Shown: in pieces, positions 11,624 through 22,790 of the stretch
How the letters are laid out: the number at the start of each line of letters is the position of its first letter
Position numbering within the stretch: the stretch's first letter is position 1
Source: Grammothele lineata
Taxonomy: Eukaryota; Basidiomycota; Agaricomycetes; Polyporales; Polyporaceae
Length of the DNA: 64,000 bases
Reading direction: 5' to 3'
Assembly: GCA_002150815.3 (NCBI GenBank)
Contig: NDFF03000070.1
Span: 1 to 64,000, forward strand
Notes under the pieces: generated by a model
Seen by the model: the letters and a program-made list of their open reading frames with translations, nothing else
Databases searched by the model: none
What the model was told of the DNA's origin: nothing
Made by a program: the position numbers and the translations under genes

Positions 11624-14328
11624 CTACTTCTTGCAGTCGGCCTTATGTTCGGACCAATGCTTCTTCTGGCACTGGCCATCGCAATATCTGCCAGAACCGC
11701 ATCAGCGCGCACGCCACAGAAGCGATCGTGAACATGGACACCGAATCCCGCACTCACCTCTTCTTCCCGCACCCCCCGCACTTCTTCAGGACGGCACTCG
11801 GGTTCCCGCACCACGAGCAGCGGTAAAGCTCCACGCTATTCGCGCTGATCTTCGGGTGCGTGCAGCGCGAGTGCTCGCCCTCCCCGTCGTCGAGCCGGAC
11901 GTGCTCGAGCCACGCCGCGAGGTCGTCGTCCGCCTGCGCGGGCGTTCGGGGGTGCGCGTGGTGGTCCCCGCGCGCGTCGAGCTCGTCGAAGTGTTTGATG
12001 AAGGCACCCCACTCGGTTATGGCCTTCGGGTAGAGGGACAGGACGAGCTCGCGCGCGAGGCGCATTTGGGTGCGCTTGATGGGGAAGCCGATAGTGTTCA
12101 TAAACTGGGCTGATACTTCGAGCTTGCGCTTCGCCGCCTGTACGTCGCGGCGCACACGTCAGAATATCAGTGTGGACGCGTTCCAAAGTGAGGTGAGATA
12201 ACGCACCGCGAGCTCCGTGAGCTCCGTGCTGAGCTCGGGGCCCTTGATCGCGAGGGTGAGGATGATATACCAGTTGAGAATCGTCAGCATGTGCCTGTTA
12301 TCCGGGGGCGCCTCCGCCGTGAACGTCTTCGCGTCCTCCCAAGCCGACATCAAGAACGCGACGCCCTGCGCGTACCGCTCGCCCTCGCCGTGCTCCGTGC
12401 GCGCGTCCTGGAGGGTAATCATCCCCAAGTCGCCCGCGTGCTCGACCGCGCGCCAGAGCATGAACGTGCGCACGAACGGCGTCACGTTCTTGCACTTCAG
12501 CCCCTTCTTGACCGCCCTCAGACCCGTCTCGTGGTCCGCACCCATACTAATCGCGTAGTACGCGTACGCGAGCTCCGGGTTACGTTCGACCGCGCGGTTT
12601 CCAAGAGCGATTGCGTCCGGGATGTGCCCGCGGATAATGAAGAACTTGAGCTCGAGCACGTCCGCCGCGTCGTGGTCGCCCCTCGCCCCTCGCGCACGTA
12701 GCGCCCGCGCGCACTGCGGGAGCGCGTCCGTCCAGCGCGTAAAGGGCAACCCCACGTCGATCGTCTCCGGACGGCCGAAGCGGTCCTCGGCCTGGAACAT
12801 GCCCTCCGCGACGGAGAACTCCGTGCGCTGGATGAGCTCCGCGAGGGAGAGCCCGAGCGCGAGGAGGTCCTTGTCCTGCGCGGCGCGCATCATCATGCGC
12901 TGGTAGTCGGTCATCGCGCGGATCGTGTGCGTCGTGTCGCAGTTCTGCGGGCCGAAGCCCATCATGAGGTCCGAGAGGTTCGGGGGGAACCCTCGCTGCA
13001 CGGCGGCGATGATGCGTTGTGGGTCGAGGACCTGCCTGTCGAACTCGGACTCGTCTGCGACGAGCCGGATGAGGCCGCCGAGGGCGTTGCAGCGCGTGGT
13101 GAGGTCGTTGCTCCGCAGGGTGGCGACGAGCAGGGTGAGCATGGAGGGGACGGCTTTGCAGTCGTCGGGGCAGTGTCGTGTCGCACCAGCGAAGAGGCCG
13201 AAGGCGTGGTCGACCGCGTAATGCGAAGCAATCGGTTTCCGGATATTCTCGACCGTCTCTTTCAGCGCGGCCCGAACCGAGATGGCCTTGACAAGGCTTC
13301 GCTCGGGTGCGTGTTCCACCGCAAGGACTGCTGCTGTCGCGTGGGAGATGGTGACGGTTGCGAGCTCGAGCACTTTCGGGTCGTCCGGGTGGTCCCTGAT
13401 CAACTTCAGAAGAACAGAGTTTTGGCGGGCGATATCGCGGCGAGCGACCTCTCCTCCGTGGTGAGTGATGAGGGAGAGCGCGTTCAAACCCATGTGTCGC
13501 GTCGAGTCTAGCTCGAGGACAGGCATGATTTTGGACAGCAAACCTTCAAGATGTGTGAGTGGAGTTAAAATCATGCAGCAATATGGACGACATACCTGCC
13601 TCAAAGAGCTTGTCCCGGAGGATTGCGTCCGCACACATCTTAGCCCATATACCAACTATCCCCCCCATGACCTTCTCGACCCTACGAGCCTGCGCACCCT
13701 CGTACGCAGCTTCAAGCTTTCTGTAGATTTGTGTGAAGTTTGTGTGTACTTTCTTGAGGCCATTTCGGGTACCCAGGTCTACAAGAAACTCTGATCAGAC
13801 GATTCGCTCTTGATATAGACGCTAACGAATCATTTCGTGAATTCTATACACGGCACTTCTCGAAGAGTGGGAGGACGCTTTTTTCATGGAGACTCTACTC
13901 CGCCAAGCGGCGGTGGCGGTTTACGCCTGTGTCCGCTCCCTTGACACTGAGATGAAGATGCAGTTGTGTGGCAAACAAGCTTAGGAGACTTGGGTAACAT
14001 CGGACTTTCGCGCCCAATTCACACGCGTTGCCGTAAGACATACGGCCCACCCCAGCCCAAAGACGCGCAAGCACCTCCCGGCCTCCGAACAACCACCTGA
14101 GGACCACGCAACACATCCCGCCGTCCAGCAGAAAACATCGTACTCACCAGGGAGCTCGAAATATTCGCACAAGTAATCCACGGTCGCCTGCCACGTCGCC
14201 CCATTGTCAATTTCTGCGAAAAAGCCTTCGGGGATGGCGAACGTGGGGGGAGCGCCGGCCGCGGGGGCGCGCGAGGCGGGAGCGGCGCCCCTGCGTTTCT
14301 TTCCGTTCCTTGAACCCGGGCCAGGCAT
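11624..14328 (-). CDS. MYND-type zinc-finger protein
   Basis: Five exons (14328-14148, 13778-13596, 13543-12207, 12137-11758, 11687-11624) close in frame to 714 aa. The N-terminus is basic and Ala/Gly-rich. The bulk (about 60-650) is alpha-helical and armadillo- or HEAT-like in appearance, with repeats such as KIMPVLELDSTRHMGLNAL and TLRSNDLTTRCNALGGLIR. A complete MYND zinc finger sits at the very C-terminus: CSWC, then CGGC, YCDGQCQ and HWSEHKADC supply the zinc ligands. The last four ligands are encoded in the 64-nt terminal exon, and that exon is needed to complete the finger. MYND fingers usually bind proline-containing peptides. Such helical-repeat plus C-terminal MYND proteins are common in basidiomycetes and of unknown role. 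The first intron (14147-13779, 369 nt) is unusually long for this region. Confidence 0.85.
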
Positions 14329-14706
14329 TGCAGAGCTAGTGGGTGGGTGGCGGAGTGAGGAGGGCGAGACGTGGCTGAGGGAGAAGCTCGCTCGTTGCCT
14401 GGAGTCTGGAGAAGGGAAGGACCAAGGTCACTGCTTGTCCGCTGCTGTCCGTCGGCCCGACGCGTTTTCGGTGCGCGAAGCCACGATCGATGTTCTCCAA
14501 ATCCGGAAGGCGAGGGAGATCTAATCTCTCGTTCAGCAGCTTTCCGCCTCTCACATTTCTCAGCATGCGAGTCATATCCTCTTCGTCTTCTCTAGTCACT
14601 TTGCCCAAGTCCGCCGTTACAGCGAGAACGCGACAGCCGACATAGACACATCTACGGCCCTCCCTCTCCTCTCACCAAATAGAAACACTCCTCCAATTCG
14701 TCCAAC

Positions 14707-16068
14707 ATGCCCATCCTCGGCCTCGCCCCCGACAAATACCCGACCCACCCCGCGCACTTCGACATCGAGCGCGTCATCCGGCCCAACATCCTCTCCTTGC
14801 ACCCCTACCGCTGCGCGCGAGACGACTACTCCGAGGGCATCCTCCTCGACGCGAACGAGAACGCACTCGGGCCCTCGCTCCCGCCCTCCGCCGCCTCCTC
14901 CCTCGAGCCCGAGCTCCGCCCCTCCCTCGCGCTCGACCTGCACCGCTACCCCTCCCCCACGCACGACCCGATCAAGGCGCGCATTGCGGCGCTGCGCGGG
15001 ATCCCGGGCACGGACTACGTGTTCCTCGGCGTGGGCTCGGACGAAGTTATCGACTTGCTCATTAGGGTGTGCGTCGCGCCCGGGGGGACGGAGAAGATCC
15101 TGATCACGCCGCCGACGTATGGGATGTACTCGGTGTGTGCGCAGGTGAACGATGTGGGGGTCGTCAAGGTGCCGCTCGTTCTTTCGGGGGAGGCGGGAGA
15201 GGGTGGGGAGCGTGGCCGGTTCGCGTTGGACGTCGAGGAGGTGCGTGCTCTCCTAGAGGGTTGCTTTCGTATGGTGTGTTCATGGGAGAGCATTGCAGGT
15301 GAAGAAAGCCGTCAGGGCAGACCCGGGGATCAAGCTCATCTTCCTTTGCTCGCCCGGGAACCCGACTGGGACGCTCATCTCGCTAGCCTCGATACGCGAG
15401 GTGCTCGAGTTTGAGGAGTTCAAGGGTATCGTTGTCGTCGACGAGGCATACATCGACTTTGCGGATGAGAAGGCGAGCGCGGTTTCGCTCGTGAATGAGT
15501 ACGCAAATCTGTGCGTTTCTCAGACGCTGAGCAAGAGCTTTGGACTGGCTGCCATTCGGTGGGTCTTAACTTTCAGCTTCTTGAGAAAACATGTGAACTT
15601 TTGTGCTGCAGGTTGGGCATCGCGATTGGACACCCTTCGCTAGTCCAGATTCTCATGAATACCAAGGCGCCGTATAACATCTCGACACCAACAGCCTCCC
15701 TTGCTCAATCCGCACTCTCCCCTGAAGCTGTCTCCCTCATGCAGGAGAAAGTATCCACCCTAATCAAGTCACGGGACACACTACTACGCGGGCTGGAAGA
15801 ACTGGCACCACTGGGCGTCGGTGCTGCGATAGGTGGCAACGACGCGAACTTCGTCATGGTGCCCATCCTCGAGAAGAGCGGAAGTGGAAAGCCGGACAAC
15901 GTTCGCGCGCAGAAGCTCTACAAGACACTGGCCGAACAGGAGGGCGTCGTTGTGCGGTTCCGTGGAGGAGAACTGGGCTGTACGGCGTGTTTGAGGATAA
16001 CGGTTGGGAGTGAAGAGGAAATAAAGGAGACGCTGAAGAAGATGAGTGAGCTGCTGGCCGTATTTTAG
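14707..16068 (+). CDS. HIS5: Histidinol-phosphate aminotransferase
   Basis: Three exons (14707-15240, 15299-15558, 15612-16068) close to 416 aa, normal for the family. It is a fold-type I PLP enzyme (EC 2.6.1.9) that converts imidazole-acetol phosphate and glutamate to L-histidinol phosphate, the seventh step of histidine synthesis, in the cytosol. Visible motifs are LDANENALGPS near the N-terminus, FLGVGSDEVIDLL for phosphate and PLP contacts, CSPGNPTGT, VVVDEAYIDFA with the Asp that pairs the pyridine nitrogen, SQTLSKSFGLAAIR with the Schiff-base Lys, and a C-terminal CLRITVGS. The start is supported by homology beginning at once after MPILGLAP and by a 380-bp gap from the divergent MYND gene, so the two probably share a promoter region. 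All key residues appear intact. Confidence 0.96.
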
Positions 16069-16820
16069 AGATAGGTGAGCGACTGTCGGTCTTGGAGGTG
16101 TCGGAGTTAATGCTGACACCGCGTATATCTGGCAGATTGTAGTTTAACTGAATGATTTGAGCCGTGTACGCTTTGCCCCTGGAATCGAGTCGTCAAAACA
16201 GCCCCACCCGTTATCGCGCTCTCGTGCATAGGCATTTTATGGCTTGCACGGAACCCAAGAGCCCTTGGCGGGCTATTCGCGGCCGATCTTGAGCGGGGAA
16301 CGACGCGTCGATCGACGCGACGCGACCTGTCACGCCATTGTCACATCTTCGCACGCACGTGCCGGAACCAGTAGGGCGTTCAGACAGGCTCTCCATCGCT
16401 CCACGACGAGCGGGGCCGGGATCTCCACTACCGCCGCAGGCAAGGCGAGCCTCCATTGGCGACTGCGCTCGCGCGACCCGCGGGGCCGAACATATCTGTC
16501 GCTTTGCCTGCCTCGCGGGTGGGCCGGGAGGCCAACGCTGGAGTGGTGGCGCCCGCGCTGTCCATTTCTGCGGGCGCTGGGCGCAGCATGGACGATCGGC
16601 CGCGGTGACATCATGGGCTCGCGGCGGACGCGAACTGTCGTCCCTTGGCACGGGCGGGCGGGCGAAGGGCGATGACGTCTTGCTCGTCATCGGCACTTGC
16701 AGCAATATAAACCAACCACGGTTCAGGTCTCGACCCCATCACGCTCTCATTACGACCCCTACGACCTCCTTATCCGTGTCCATCCATCTTCCAGCACGTT
16801 TTTCTAAACCACGCGCAACC
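16069..16820 (+). other. Intergenic with promoter of the HAM1-like gene
   Basis: The 750-bp gap is GC-rich in its middle and turns CT-rich close to the next ATG, as is usual for fungal core promoters and 5' leaders. No gene is recognised. Confidence 0.5.
16706..16710 (+). promoter_or_regulatory. Possible TATA element
   Basis: A TATAA motif lies 111 bp upstream of the ATG of the HAM1-like gene, followed by a pyrimidine-rich leader. The position is suitable for a core promoter; the identification rests on motif and spacing only. Confidence 0.35.
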
Positions 16821-19800
16821 ATGTCTCTCCCCCAAGCTTCGAAGGACGTTGCGGACAAGCCGGCCGCGGTGAGTTGCAGCGCATATAGTCTGCTTCGCAT
16901 CGTCTAACGGGGCCCCCTAGATGTCCGTCGTCGACCCTGTCGACAAGAAGGTTCAAGCTGCCGATGTTGACCGCAAACTCCGCTTCTATGGCGTGGTCAA
17001 GGCCTTCAGCGAGTCCCGCATGCCTTCGAACGAGCAAATCGACAAGCTCCTCACCTACATTATCCAACACTCCCCCGTCGACACCAACGATCTCTCGCCC
17101 GACGGTCAACGCCTCATCCAGGACTCGCGCGACATCCTCGAGACCGCGAGGCTCATCGTTAAGGAGAAGAACGCGGACGAGCTCTTCCAGAATTTCATCT
17201 GGCACACGCGCGACGTCGACCTCAGCCAAGCCAAGAAGGACCCAAAGGACGTCGCCCCCGTCGAGAAGGAGAAGGCGCAGAACGACGGCCGCGAGGCCGT
17301 CAAGCACCTCCGCACGCTCCTCTCGCTCGTCATGACCAATTCAGAAGTGCGCAAGCTCCTGACGGACTTCTCTGTCATCGGCCGCGACATCCTCGCACGC
17401 ACCGCCAGCAAAGTCGCCGACAAGGCTCGTCCGGACGAGGAGGCCTTGCGTAGAATCGACGAGTCTGCGCCTGCGGACCAGTTCGTCTCGAAAGACGGTC
17501 AGACAGTCGGTCCCAACGAGACGCCGGTGAGTATATGCGTTGTAAAGCGCGTTACATCGACCTGATTTCCCCGCAGGTGCTCGAGGCTCGCATCCCGGGT
17601 ACGGATACGACTGTTTCACAACGCCCGCACCAGGAACTCGGTACGGGTGCCACGGTCCAGAGATCCGATGGCCAAGTGCAAAGTGGTGCATCTGCTCTGA
17701 ACGAGGCTCAGACACGTGCGGACCAGCTGGCAACGAACGGCCAAGTACGTGTCTCAAAAATATTATGCTGAGAACGTTGACTCACGCACATACAGGTCGA
17801 AGCCCAGCGACAAGCTGATGACGTTCGTAATGCAGTCAGTGGTGATGTGGTCCCGGAGAGCAGGGAAGACGCAGAAGCCAAAAAATCTGGTCTCATGAGC
17901 AAGATTCGCGGTGTTCGGGTGAGAAATATGCGTTTTTCTGACTAGACATGAGTAGTCGCTTAGCTTGGAACAGGACAATCTTACCGACAGGATCCCCCAA
18001 GAGCACAAGGACCGCGCTAACGATCACTATGACCGTGCAAAGCAGGTCTTGTCAGAGGAGTACTTCCCGGAGCAACGCCGCGATCAGTTCATCTACCGCG
18101 GTAAGAAGGTAAGCCCGGAATCATCCTTGGCCGTTATGACGATTTCGCTGACAATTGGTGACAGGTAATCGTCGAGTGCCAGAGGCACAAGGATTACCAA
18201 GAGTCAATTCAGTGGCTGCTGGGCTTCCTGGAGGAGTACGCGTCTCGCGGGAAGACCGTTGTAGGCCATGGTGCGTAGAAACTCAACATTTTGCAACATT
18301 CTCCTACTAACTTCGTCGCAGGCAAGGACTCGGGCCAGAAACTTACTGAGGACAGCAGCCTTCAGCAGGCGACGTCTGAGCTACGCACGCTTCTCGAGCG
18401 GTTCGCCAACGGCAAGAGTCTCAGCATCATCGGCGACGCCATGCAAACCCTCTATCAAGATGCCCAGAAAGATGAGGAACTCCGGAACTGGTTCAAGTCC
18501 GTCGACGCTTACACTCGCCGGGTACGTGTTCTTCTCTTCCGCCCTCCCCTTATACTCACTTCGTCCAGGTGTTGCTCGAGGCGGGTTTCGTGCTCGAGCC
18601 CCAGTGCAACAATGAGGCTGTCGCCCTCCGTGAGAGCGGGCGCAAGTTCTACGACGATAAGTACAAGAACCACTTCGACAACCTCTTCTCGGCCGCGGGC
18701 GACTGGTTCCGTGCGCTGGGCGAGGACCCGCTCAACAAGCGCTTCGGCCAGGACTGGGCGAGGCTCACGAAAGACTTGCTTTTCGACAGCGAGGGCAGCC
18801 TTAAATTCAAGCCGGAGCTCTGGATGGACATCCGCAAGGTCATCTTGCCTGGCATTATCCAGCAGGTGCGTCTATTGTCTCCGTCATGTCGTCTTGCATT
18901 GACGTGAACTCGTGCCATGCACAGGTTGGCTACATCCCCATTCCCCGTATCGAGTACACCGACGACGGTCTGGATCTCGTCATCGAAAATCTCGCTTTGT
19001 CTGGTCGCAACCTATTCCCGAACATCGTCTCGATGGAGGCGCACAACTTCGTCAAGTTTAGCCCGTACAACGCCATCACGTTCGTAGCGTCTTCACTCAT
19101 ACCCGATCCGGGTCTGCCTGACACCCCTTCACAGCGACGAGCACCACCACGAATTCACGTTGACGCTCGGTCAGATCCAGGCTGACATGCGCGATGTCGC
19201 CTTCTATTTCAAGCGCAAGTCCGGCTTCCCCAAGCTCACGGACTCCGGCCTCGCCGACGTCCTGCTGGGCGGTGAGGGCCTCACGGTCACCGCGCACGTC
19301 GTCTCTGCGGACAAGGACAAGTCGAGCGTGTTCAAGGTGAAGAACGTGAACGTCAAAGTCGGCACGCTCAAGTTCTCGATCCGCGACTCGAAGCACGATA
19401 CGCTCTACAAGACACTTCGCCCGCTCGCGACTGGCCTCGTCAAGAAGCAGCTGCAGAAGGCAATCGCGGACGCGATCACGACCGGGCTCGAATACGTCGA
19501 CGGTCAGCTGGTGGGCGTGCGCGACCGTATGGCGGAGGCGAAGGCGTCCGAGGAGAAGACGCGTACTCAGGCGTTGCAGGAGGTAAACCTCTCCCCTTCT
19601 TCCACGCTTGGATGTGGGGCTGACGGGCGTCGGGCATAGATGTTCAAGCGCAACCAGGCGGAAGCGGAGTCTGTCAAGTCATCGGCCAAGTCAAAGGCGG
19701 ACGAGAAGGGCTCGCACTTCAAAATCGTTTCCCGCCGCGACTCGGCGTTGCTTCCGAACCAGGGACATCCGGCCGGCTGGGTCAACCGCACGCAGGAGCG

Positions 19801-19916
19801 CGAGGATGCTGCTCTGCGCGGGACCGACTGGCGTAGCGACGCGTACGTCCTTTCCCCTTCTTGACGCATGTTTAGACACGGTCCTGACTGCTTGATCTAG
19901 CTTCACCGTCGTGTAA
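16821..19916 (+). CDS. HAM1-like (DUF5923/DUF4449) conserved fungal protein
   Basis: Twelve exons (16821-16868, 16921-17526, 17577-17744, 17796-17918, 17974-18108, 18165-18270, 18322-18521, 18569-18865, 18925-19079, 19135-19582, 19640-19842, 19901-19916) close in frame to 834 aa. The N-terminal half contains the conserved block around RKLRFYGVVKAFSESRMPS and ELFQNFIWHTRDVD. The C-terminal half contains IPIPRIEYTDDGLDLVIENL and GLTVTAHVVSADK, then ends in an arginine/acid-rich tail with WVNRTQEREDAALRGTDWR. From memory of the family these are the HAM1 N- and C-terminal domains, the latter resembling lipid-binding TULIP-like modules; the cellular role is poorly defined. No signal peptide or membrane helix is seen. 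One intron (19080-19134) uses a GTTCGT donor. The last coding exon is only 16 nt. Confidence 0.88.
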
Positions 19917-20393
19917 ATGACACAAGTCCTCTTTCTCTGATCGAACGTCCGGATATCTTGCGCAACCTTCCTCAAGTTCTCGCTACTTCGACACGAATGA
20001 ATGATTCTTCCTAACGACGGTACCATGACGACTGTTTCAAGTTCATACCCGATGTAGTGCGTATGGCTCGGTGTACTAGTATCCCGCATCTACCTTACAT
20101 GTATCACCATACACGTACTTCGCTGTATTCAGAGTAATACATTGACTTCATTCCCATCCATCCTTCGAGAAATCGAGAACCCCCCGCTCCTATTAACCCC
20201 TTTCTCCAGATCGCCACCCGTAACTAACATCGCATGCCGCTTCGCGAATCCATAATGAGACAGAGAAGCTCTTTGGGATACAACTACAACAAGTTCTCTA
20301 CGTCTAAAAGGCTACAAGTACACAATGTCCACATGTCGACTTCCCTATTCCTCAGCAGTCAAGAATGGCAAGTCGCGCACGCGCAGCCTAGAC
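19917..20393. other. Convergent 3' intergenic region
   Basis: This 480-bp AT-richer gap separates the 3' ends of the HAM1-like gene and the first single-PAH gene. No gene is recognised; it should contain both polyadenylation regions. Confidence 0.5.
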
Positions 20394-20900
20394 TCACGCC
20401 GTGTCGGCGCCGCAGTACTCGTACAGTCCCAGCAAGTTGGGGACGGCCACGGTGTGCGCGCCGCTCGCCCCCTGGACGTTTATGCGGTACCCCCGGGGCA
20501 AGAAGGCGTTCATGCCCGCGAGGAGCGCGGCGTTGTCCCGGAAGAGGCCGGTCACGGCGACGACGACGCCCTGCGCGTCCAGCCTGCAGCGCCGTTTGTC
20601 AGTTTGATTAGCTGTCGTCCTCTGGGGAAGGCACAGGGGGGCGGGGGGCGGAACTCACTCTCTGTCCGCGTACCGGCACAAGAGGCGCATGAACGCGGCG
20701 TACGTCTCGGGCTCGTCGGGGTACGCGGCGCGCACGGCGCCGATGTAGTCCATCGTCGCGCGCATGTCGACCTGCTCCGGCGGGGCGCCCTGAGGCCTAG
20801 GGACGCCGGGAGGGGGCGCGGCGGGAACGAGCGAGGGTACGAGGGGGACGTAGGAGAAGGGGCGGGGCGATTGGGGCTCGGAGGAGGTGGGGCTGTCCAT
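20394..20900 (-). CDS. Single-PAH small protein, SIN3 paralogue
   Basis: Two exons (20900-20659 and 20583-20394) encode 143 aa. A Pro/Ser-rich leader of about 45 residues precedes one PAH domain: MDYIGAVRAAYPDEPETYAA gives helices 1-2 and VVVAVTGLFRDNAALLAGMN with FLPRGYRIN gives helices 3-4. Each block aligns with PAH1 of the SIN3 gene at 60.2 kb ([20 protein letters not shown], then FLPAGYRIE). The intron interrupts PAH1 after helix 2 in phase 2, as in SIN3. The protein ends about 28 residues after the domain and lacks PAH2, PAH3 and the HDAC-interaction domain. PAH domains bind short amphipathic helices of transcription factors, so the product could compete with SIN3 for partners (inference). 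The stop TGA lies within GCGTGAGTC, which could also be read as a splice donor, so a longer form cannot be excluded. Confidence 0.75.
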
Positions 20901-21679
20901 GGCGGATCAGGGATTAAAGGCTGAGTAGTCGTGTGAGTTGAGCTGCAAGGCGGTGTCGGACGAAAATCAAGGACGTACTGGGGGGATGAGAAAGATACGA
21001 GCGTGAACAGAGTACTGCCGGAGTGTAACGTGTAGTGAAGAGCCTGAGGCCTGAGGCTCTTGCCAACTCCGAGCTCTTCACCGCCTCGTCTTATATGCCT
21101 GCGTGGATGCGTGTGCGGCGCCGGCGGGCTAGGCGTGTATCTGGCCGTATGTGGGAGCTGAGAAGACGTGGCGGCTTCCAGTCTACGCGTTCGGGTAGTT
21201 GGCGGGCCCTGCGGATACCTCTAATACGTCCTCTCTGCGGAACCCTCGTACGCTGCGCCTCGTCAGTCGGCCGAAGCCGCGCGCTCGGTGAGCGGTTGTG
21301 GGATCCTAGTTAAACTCGAGGACATGATCTAGGCCACGCGAAAAACACTCAACCTCGAGGTGAAGGTTCGTGACCTCGAGGCGAATGCATCTTCGTGGTG
21401 GCCGATCAGCAAACACGCTCTGTGGTTCTACGCTCACCTACATCACGTCACGCATGTACCAAGTACGCAGCCCCGGTGACTCGGTGGGCGCAAGGAAGAA
21501 CCAACTTGACGCCCGCTGCAAATGGCGATGCCAGAACGTCATACATGCGGGATAGGCCGGGCCGCAGAGCGGGCCGGACGGCACACCCCACACTCCGATT
21601 CCATCGGCATGTCACCAAAGTACAGTCTGTTCCATTGGCCTCAAGGAGAAGTTGGGCTCGGCGTACGCCAATACATTTG
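20901..21679. other. Spacer between two single-PAH genes
   Basis: This 780-bp gap separates two PAH genes that lie in the same orientation. It must hold the promoter of the first gene and the 3' UTR of the second. No further PAH remnant or other gene is recognised. Confidence 0.5.
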
Positions 21680-22178
21680 TTACACGACGATCCACTCGCT
21701 CTCTGGGTCACCCTGGTCAAGTATGACGCTCACGTCCGCCACACCGCCCTCCCCGACGGCGATACGAAGACCCTGCGGCCCGAAGAACGTGTTCAGGCGG
21801 AGCATGAGGTCGGGGGTGCTCTGGAAGAGGTTTGCGATCTGTTCGACGACTACAAGAGTCAAGCTACAGGAATAAATGCGCACGAGAAGTTAGACATTGG
21901 GAAGGGGAAGGGGAGGAGGGGGCAGAGAGGGTGGCCTCTTCAGCGCCAGCCGATCTGGATGCGCCATCACACCGCAACGAAACTAGATGTGACTCTCACC
22001 CAGTACTTTTCACCTCTCCCAACAGTTCCAGGAAGGCCTTGTACACATCCGGCTGGTCCGTGTACGCTGCCTTGATGTCGCTCAGATAGTCCAGCGCCGT
22101 CCGCGGGTTCACCGTCTGCTGGTGCGGGGACGGAGTTGTTGTACCAGGTAGTACTGGCTGCGGCGCCTCGTTTTCCAT
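21680..22178 (-). CDS. Single-PAH small protein, SIN3 paralogue
   Basis: Two exons (22178-22000 and 21863-21680) encode 120 aa. After a short Pro/Thr-rich leader, TALDYLSDIKAAYTDQPDVY and FLELLG match helices 1-2 of SIN3 PAH1; VVVEQIANLFQSTPDLMLRL and NTFFGPQGLRI match helices 3-4. The 136-nt intron is in phase 2 at the same place as in SIN3. Only one PAH domain is present; the C-terminal tail is acidic. An in-frame ATG at 22328 would add 50 residues, but that stretch contains splice-like sequence and has no counterpart in the paralogues, so I prefer 22178. The helix 3-4 linker (FFGPQG) departs from the usual FLPxGY, so the partner-binding cleft may be modified. Confidence 0.72.
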
Positions 22179-22790
22179 AGCCTGGGTGCTTTGCCATGAG
22201 CATCTTGCATCAGTGAAGCTGAAAGTACGGCTCACAGAGAAATGGGTGGTTGTCTGCTTTGGGGGCAGTGGTAGAGAAATAGATGGTGGCTGAGAGTAAA
22301 CAGAGTCTGCGGAGAACCGGGCCGCCATACTTGCCCTCGGCCCTCGCGCTTACACCCCCTCCGATTTCAAATGAGACATCGCATGCAAGACAAATTCCAA
22401 CGCCGATGTTCGATTACAAGCAGCCATACAGGGGCGACGACACTACGTGACTACTTGGTACAGGTATACAAGCCTACACGGAGATGATGCATTCGACTCT
22501 AGCTAGCGGGTGCGTACGTGATGCGTGAGTCCGTGCGCGTGCAACGACAGCGCGATGAGGAGGATAAGTTAGAGGCCCGTAGGTATACTATACATTGCTG
22601 CTAGAGTATTAGATTCACTGCTGCCGCACCCGTTGCTGGTGGGGCACTGGTACGTTGGAGAACTAGATGCGTGCGGTGTGATGCAACGAACGATGCGATG
22701 CGATGTGGGTAGAGGCTGTAAAGTCCAAATGGTAGGCGCTCTATCGTGGGATGAGGAAAGAGGGGAGAGTAGAACGAAAAGGTATGTGCC
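22179..22790. other. Intergenic, nothing recognised
   Basis: The gap holds the promoter or 5' leader of the single-PAH gene and the 3' region of the ubiquitin protease gene. No gene is recognised. Confidence 0.5.

Noticed and set aside
22178..22328. Longer N-terminus for the 120-aa PAH protein
   Set aside because: The upstream in-frame stretch looks like leader or intron sequence and has no counterpart in the other PAH genes.
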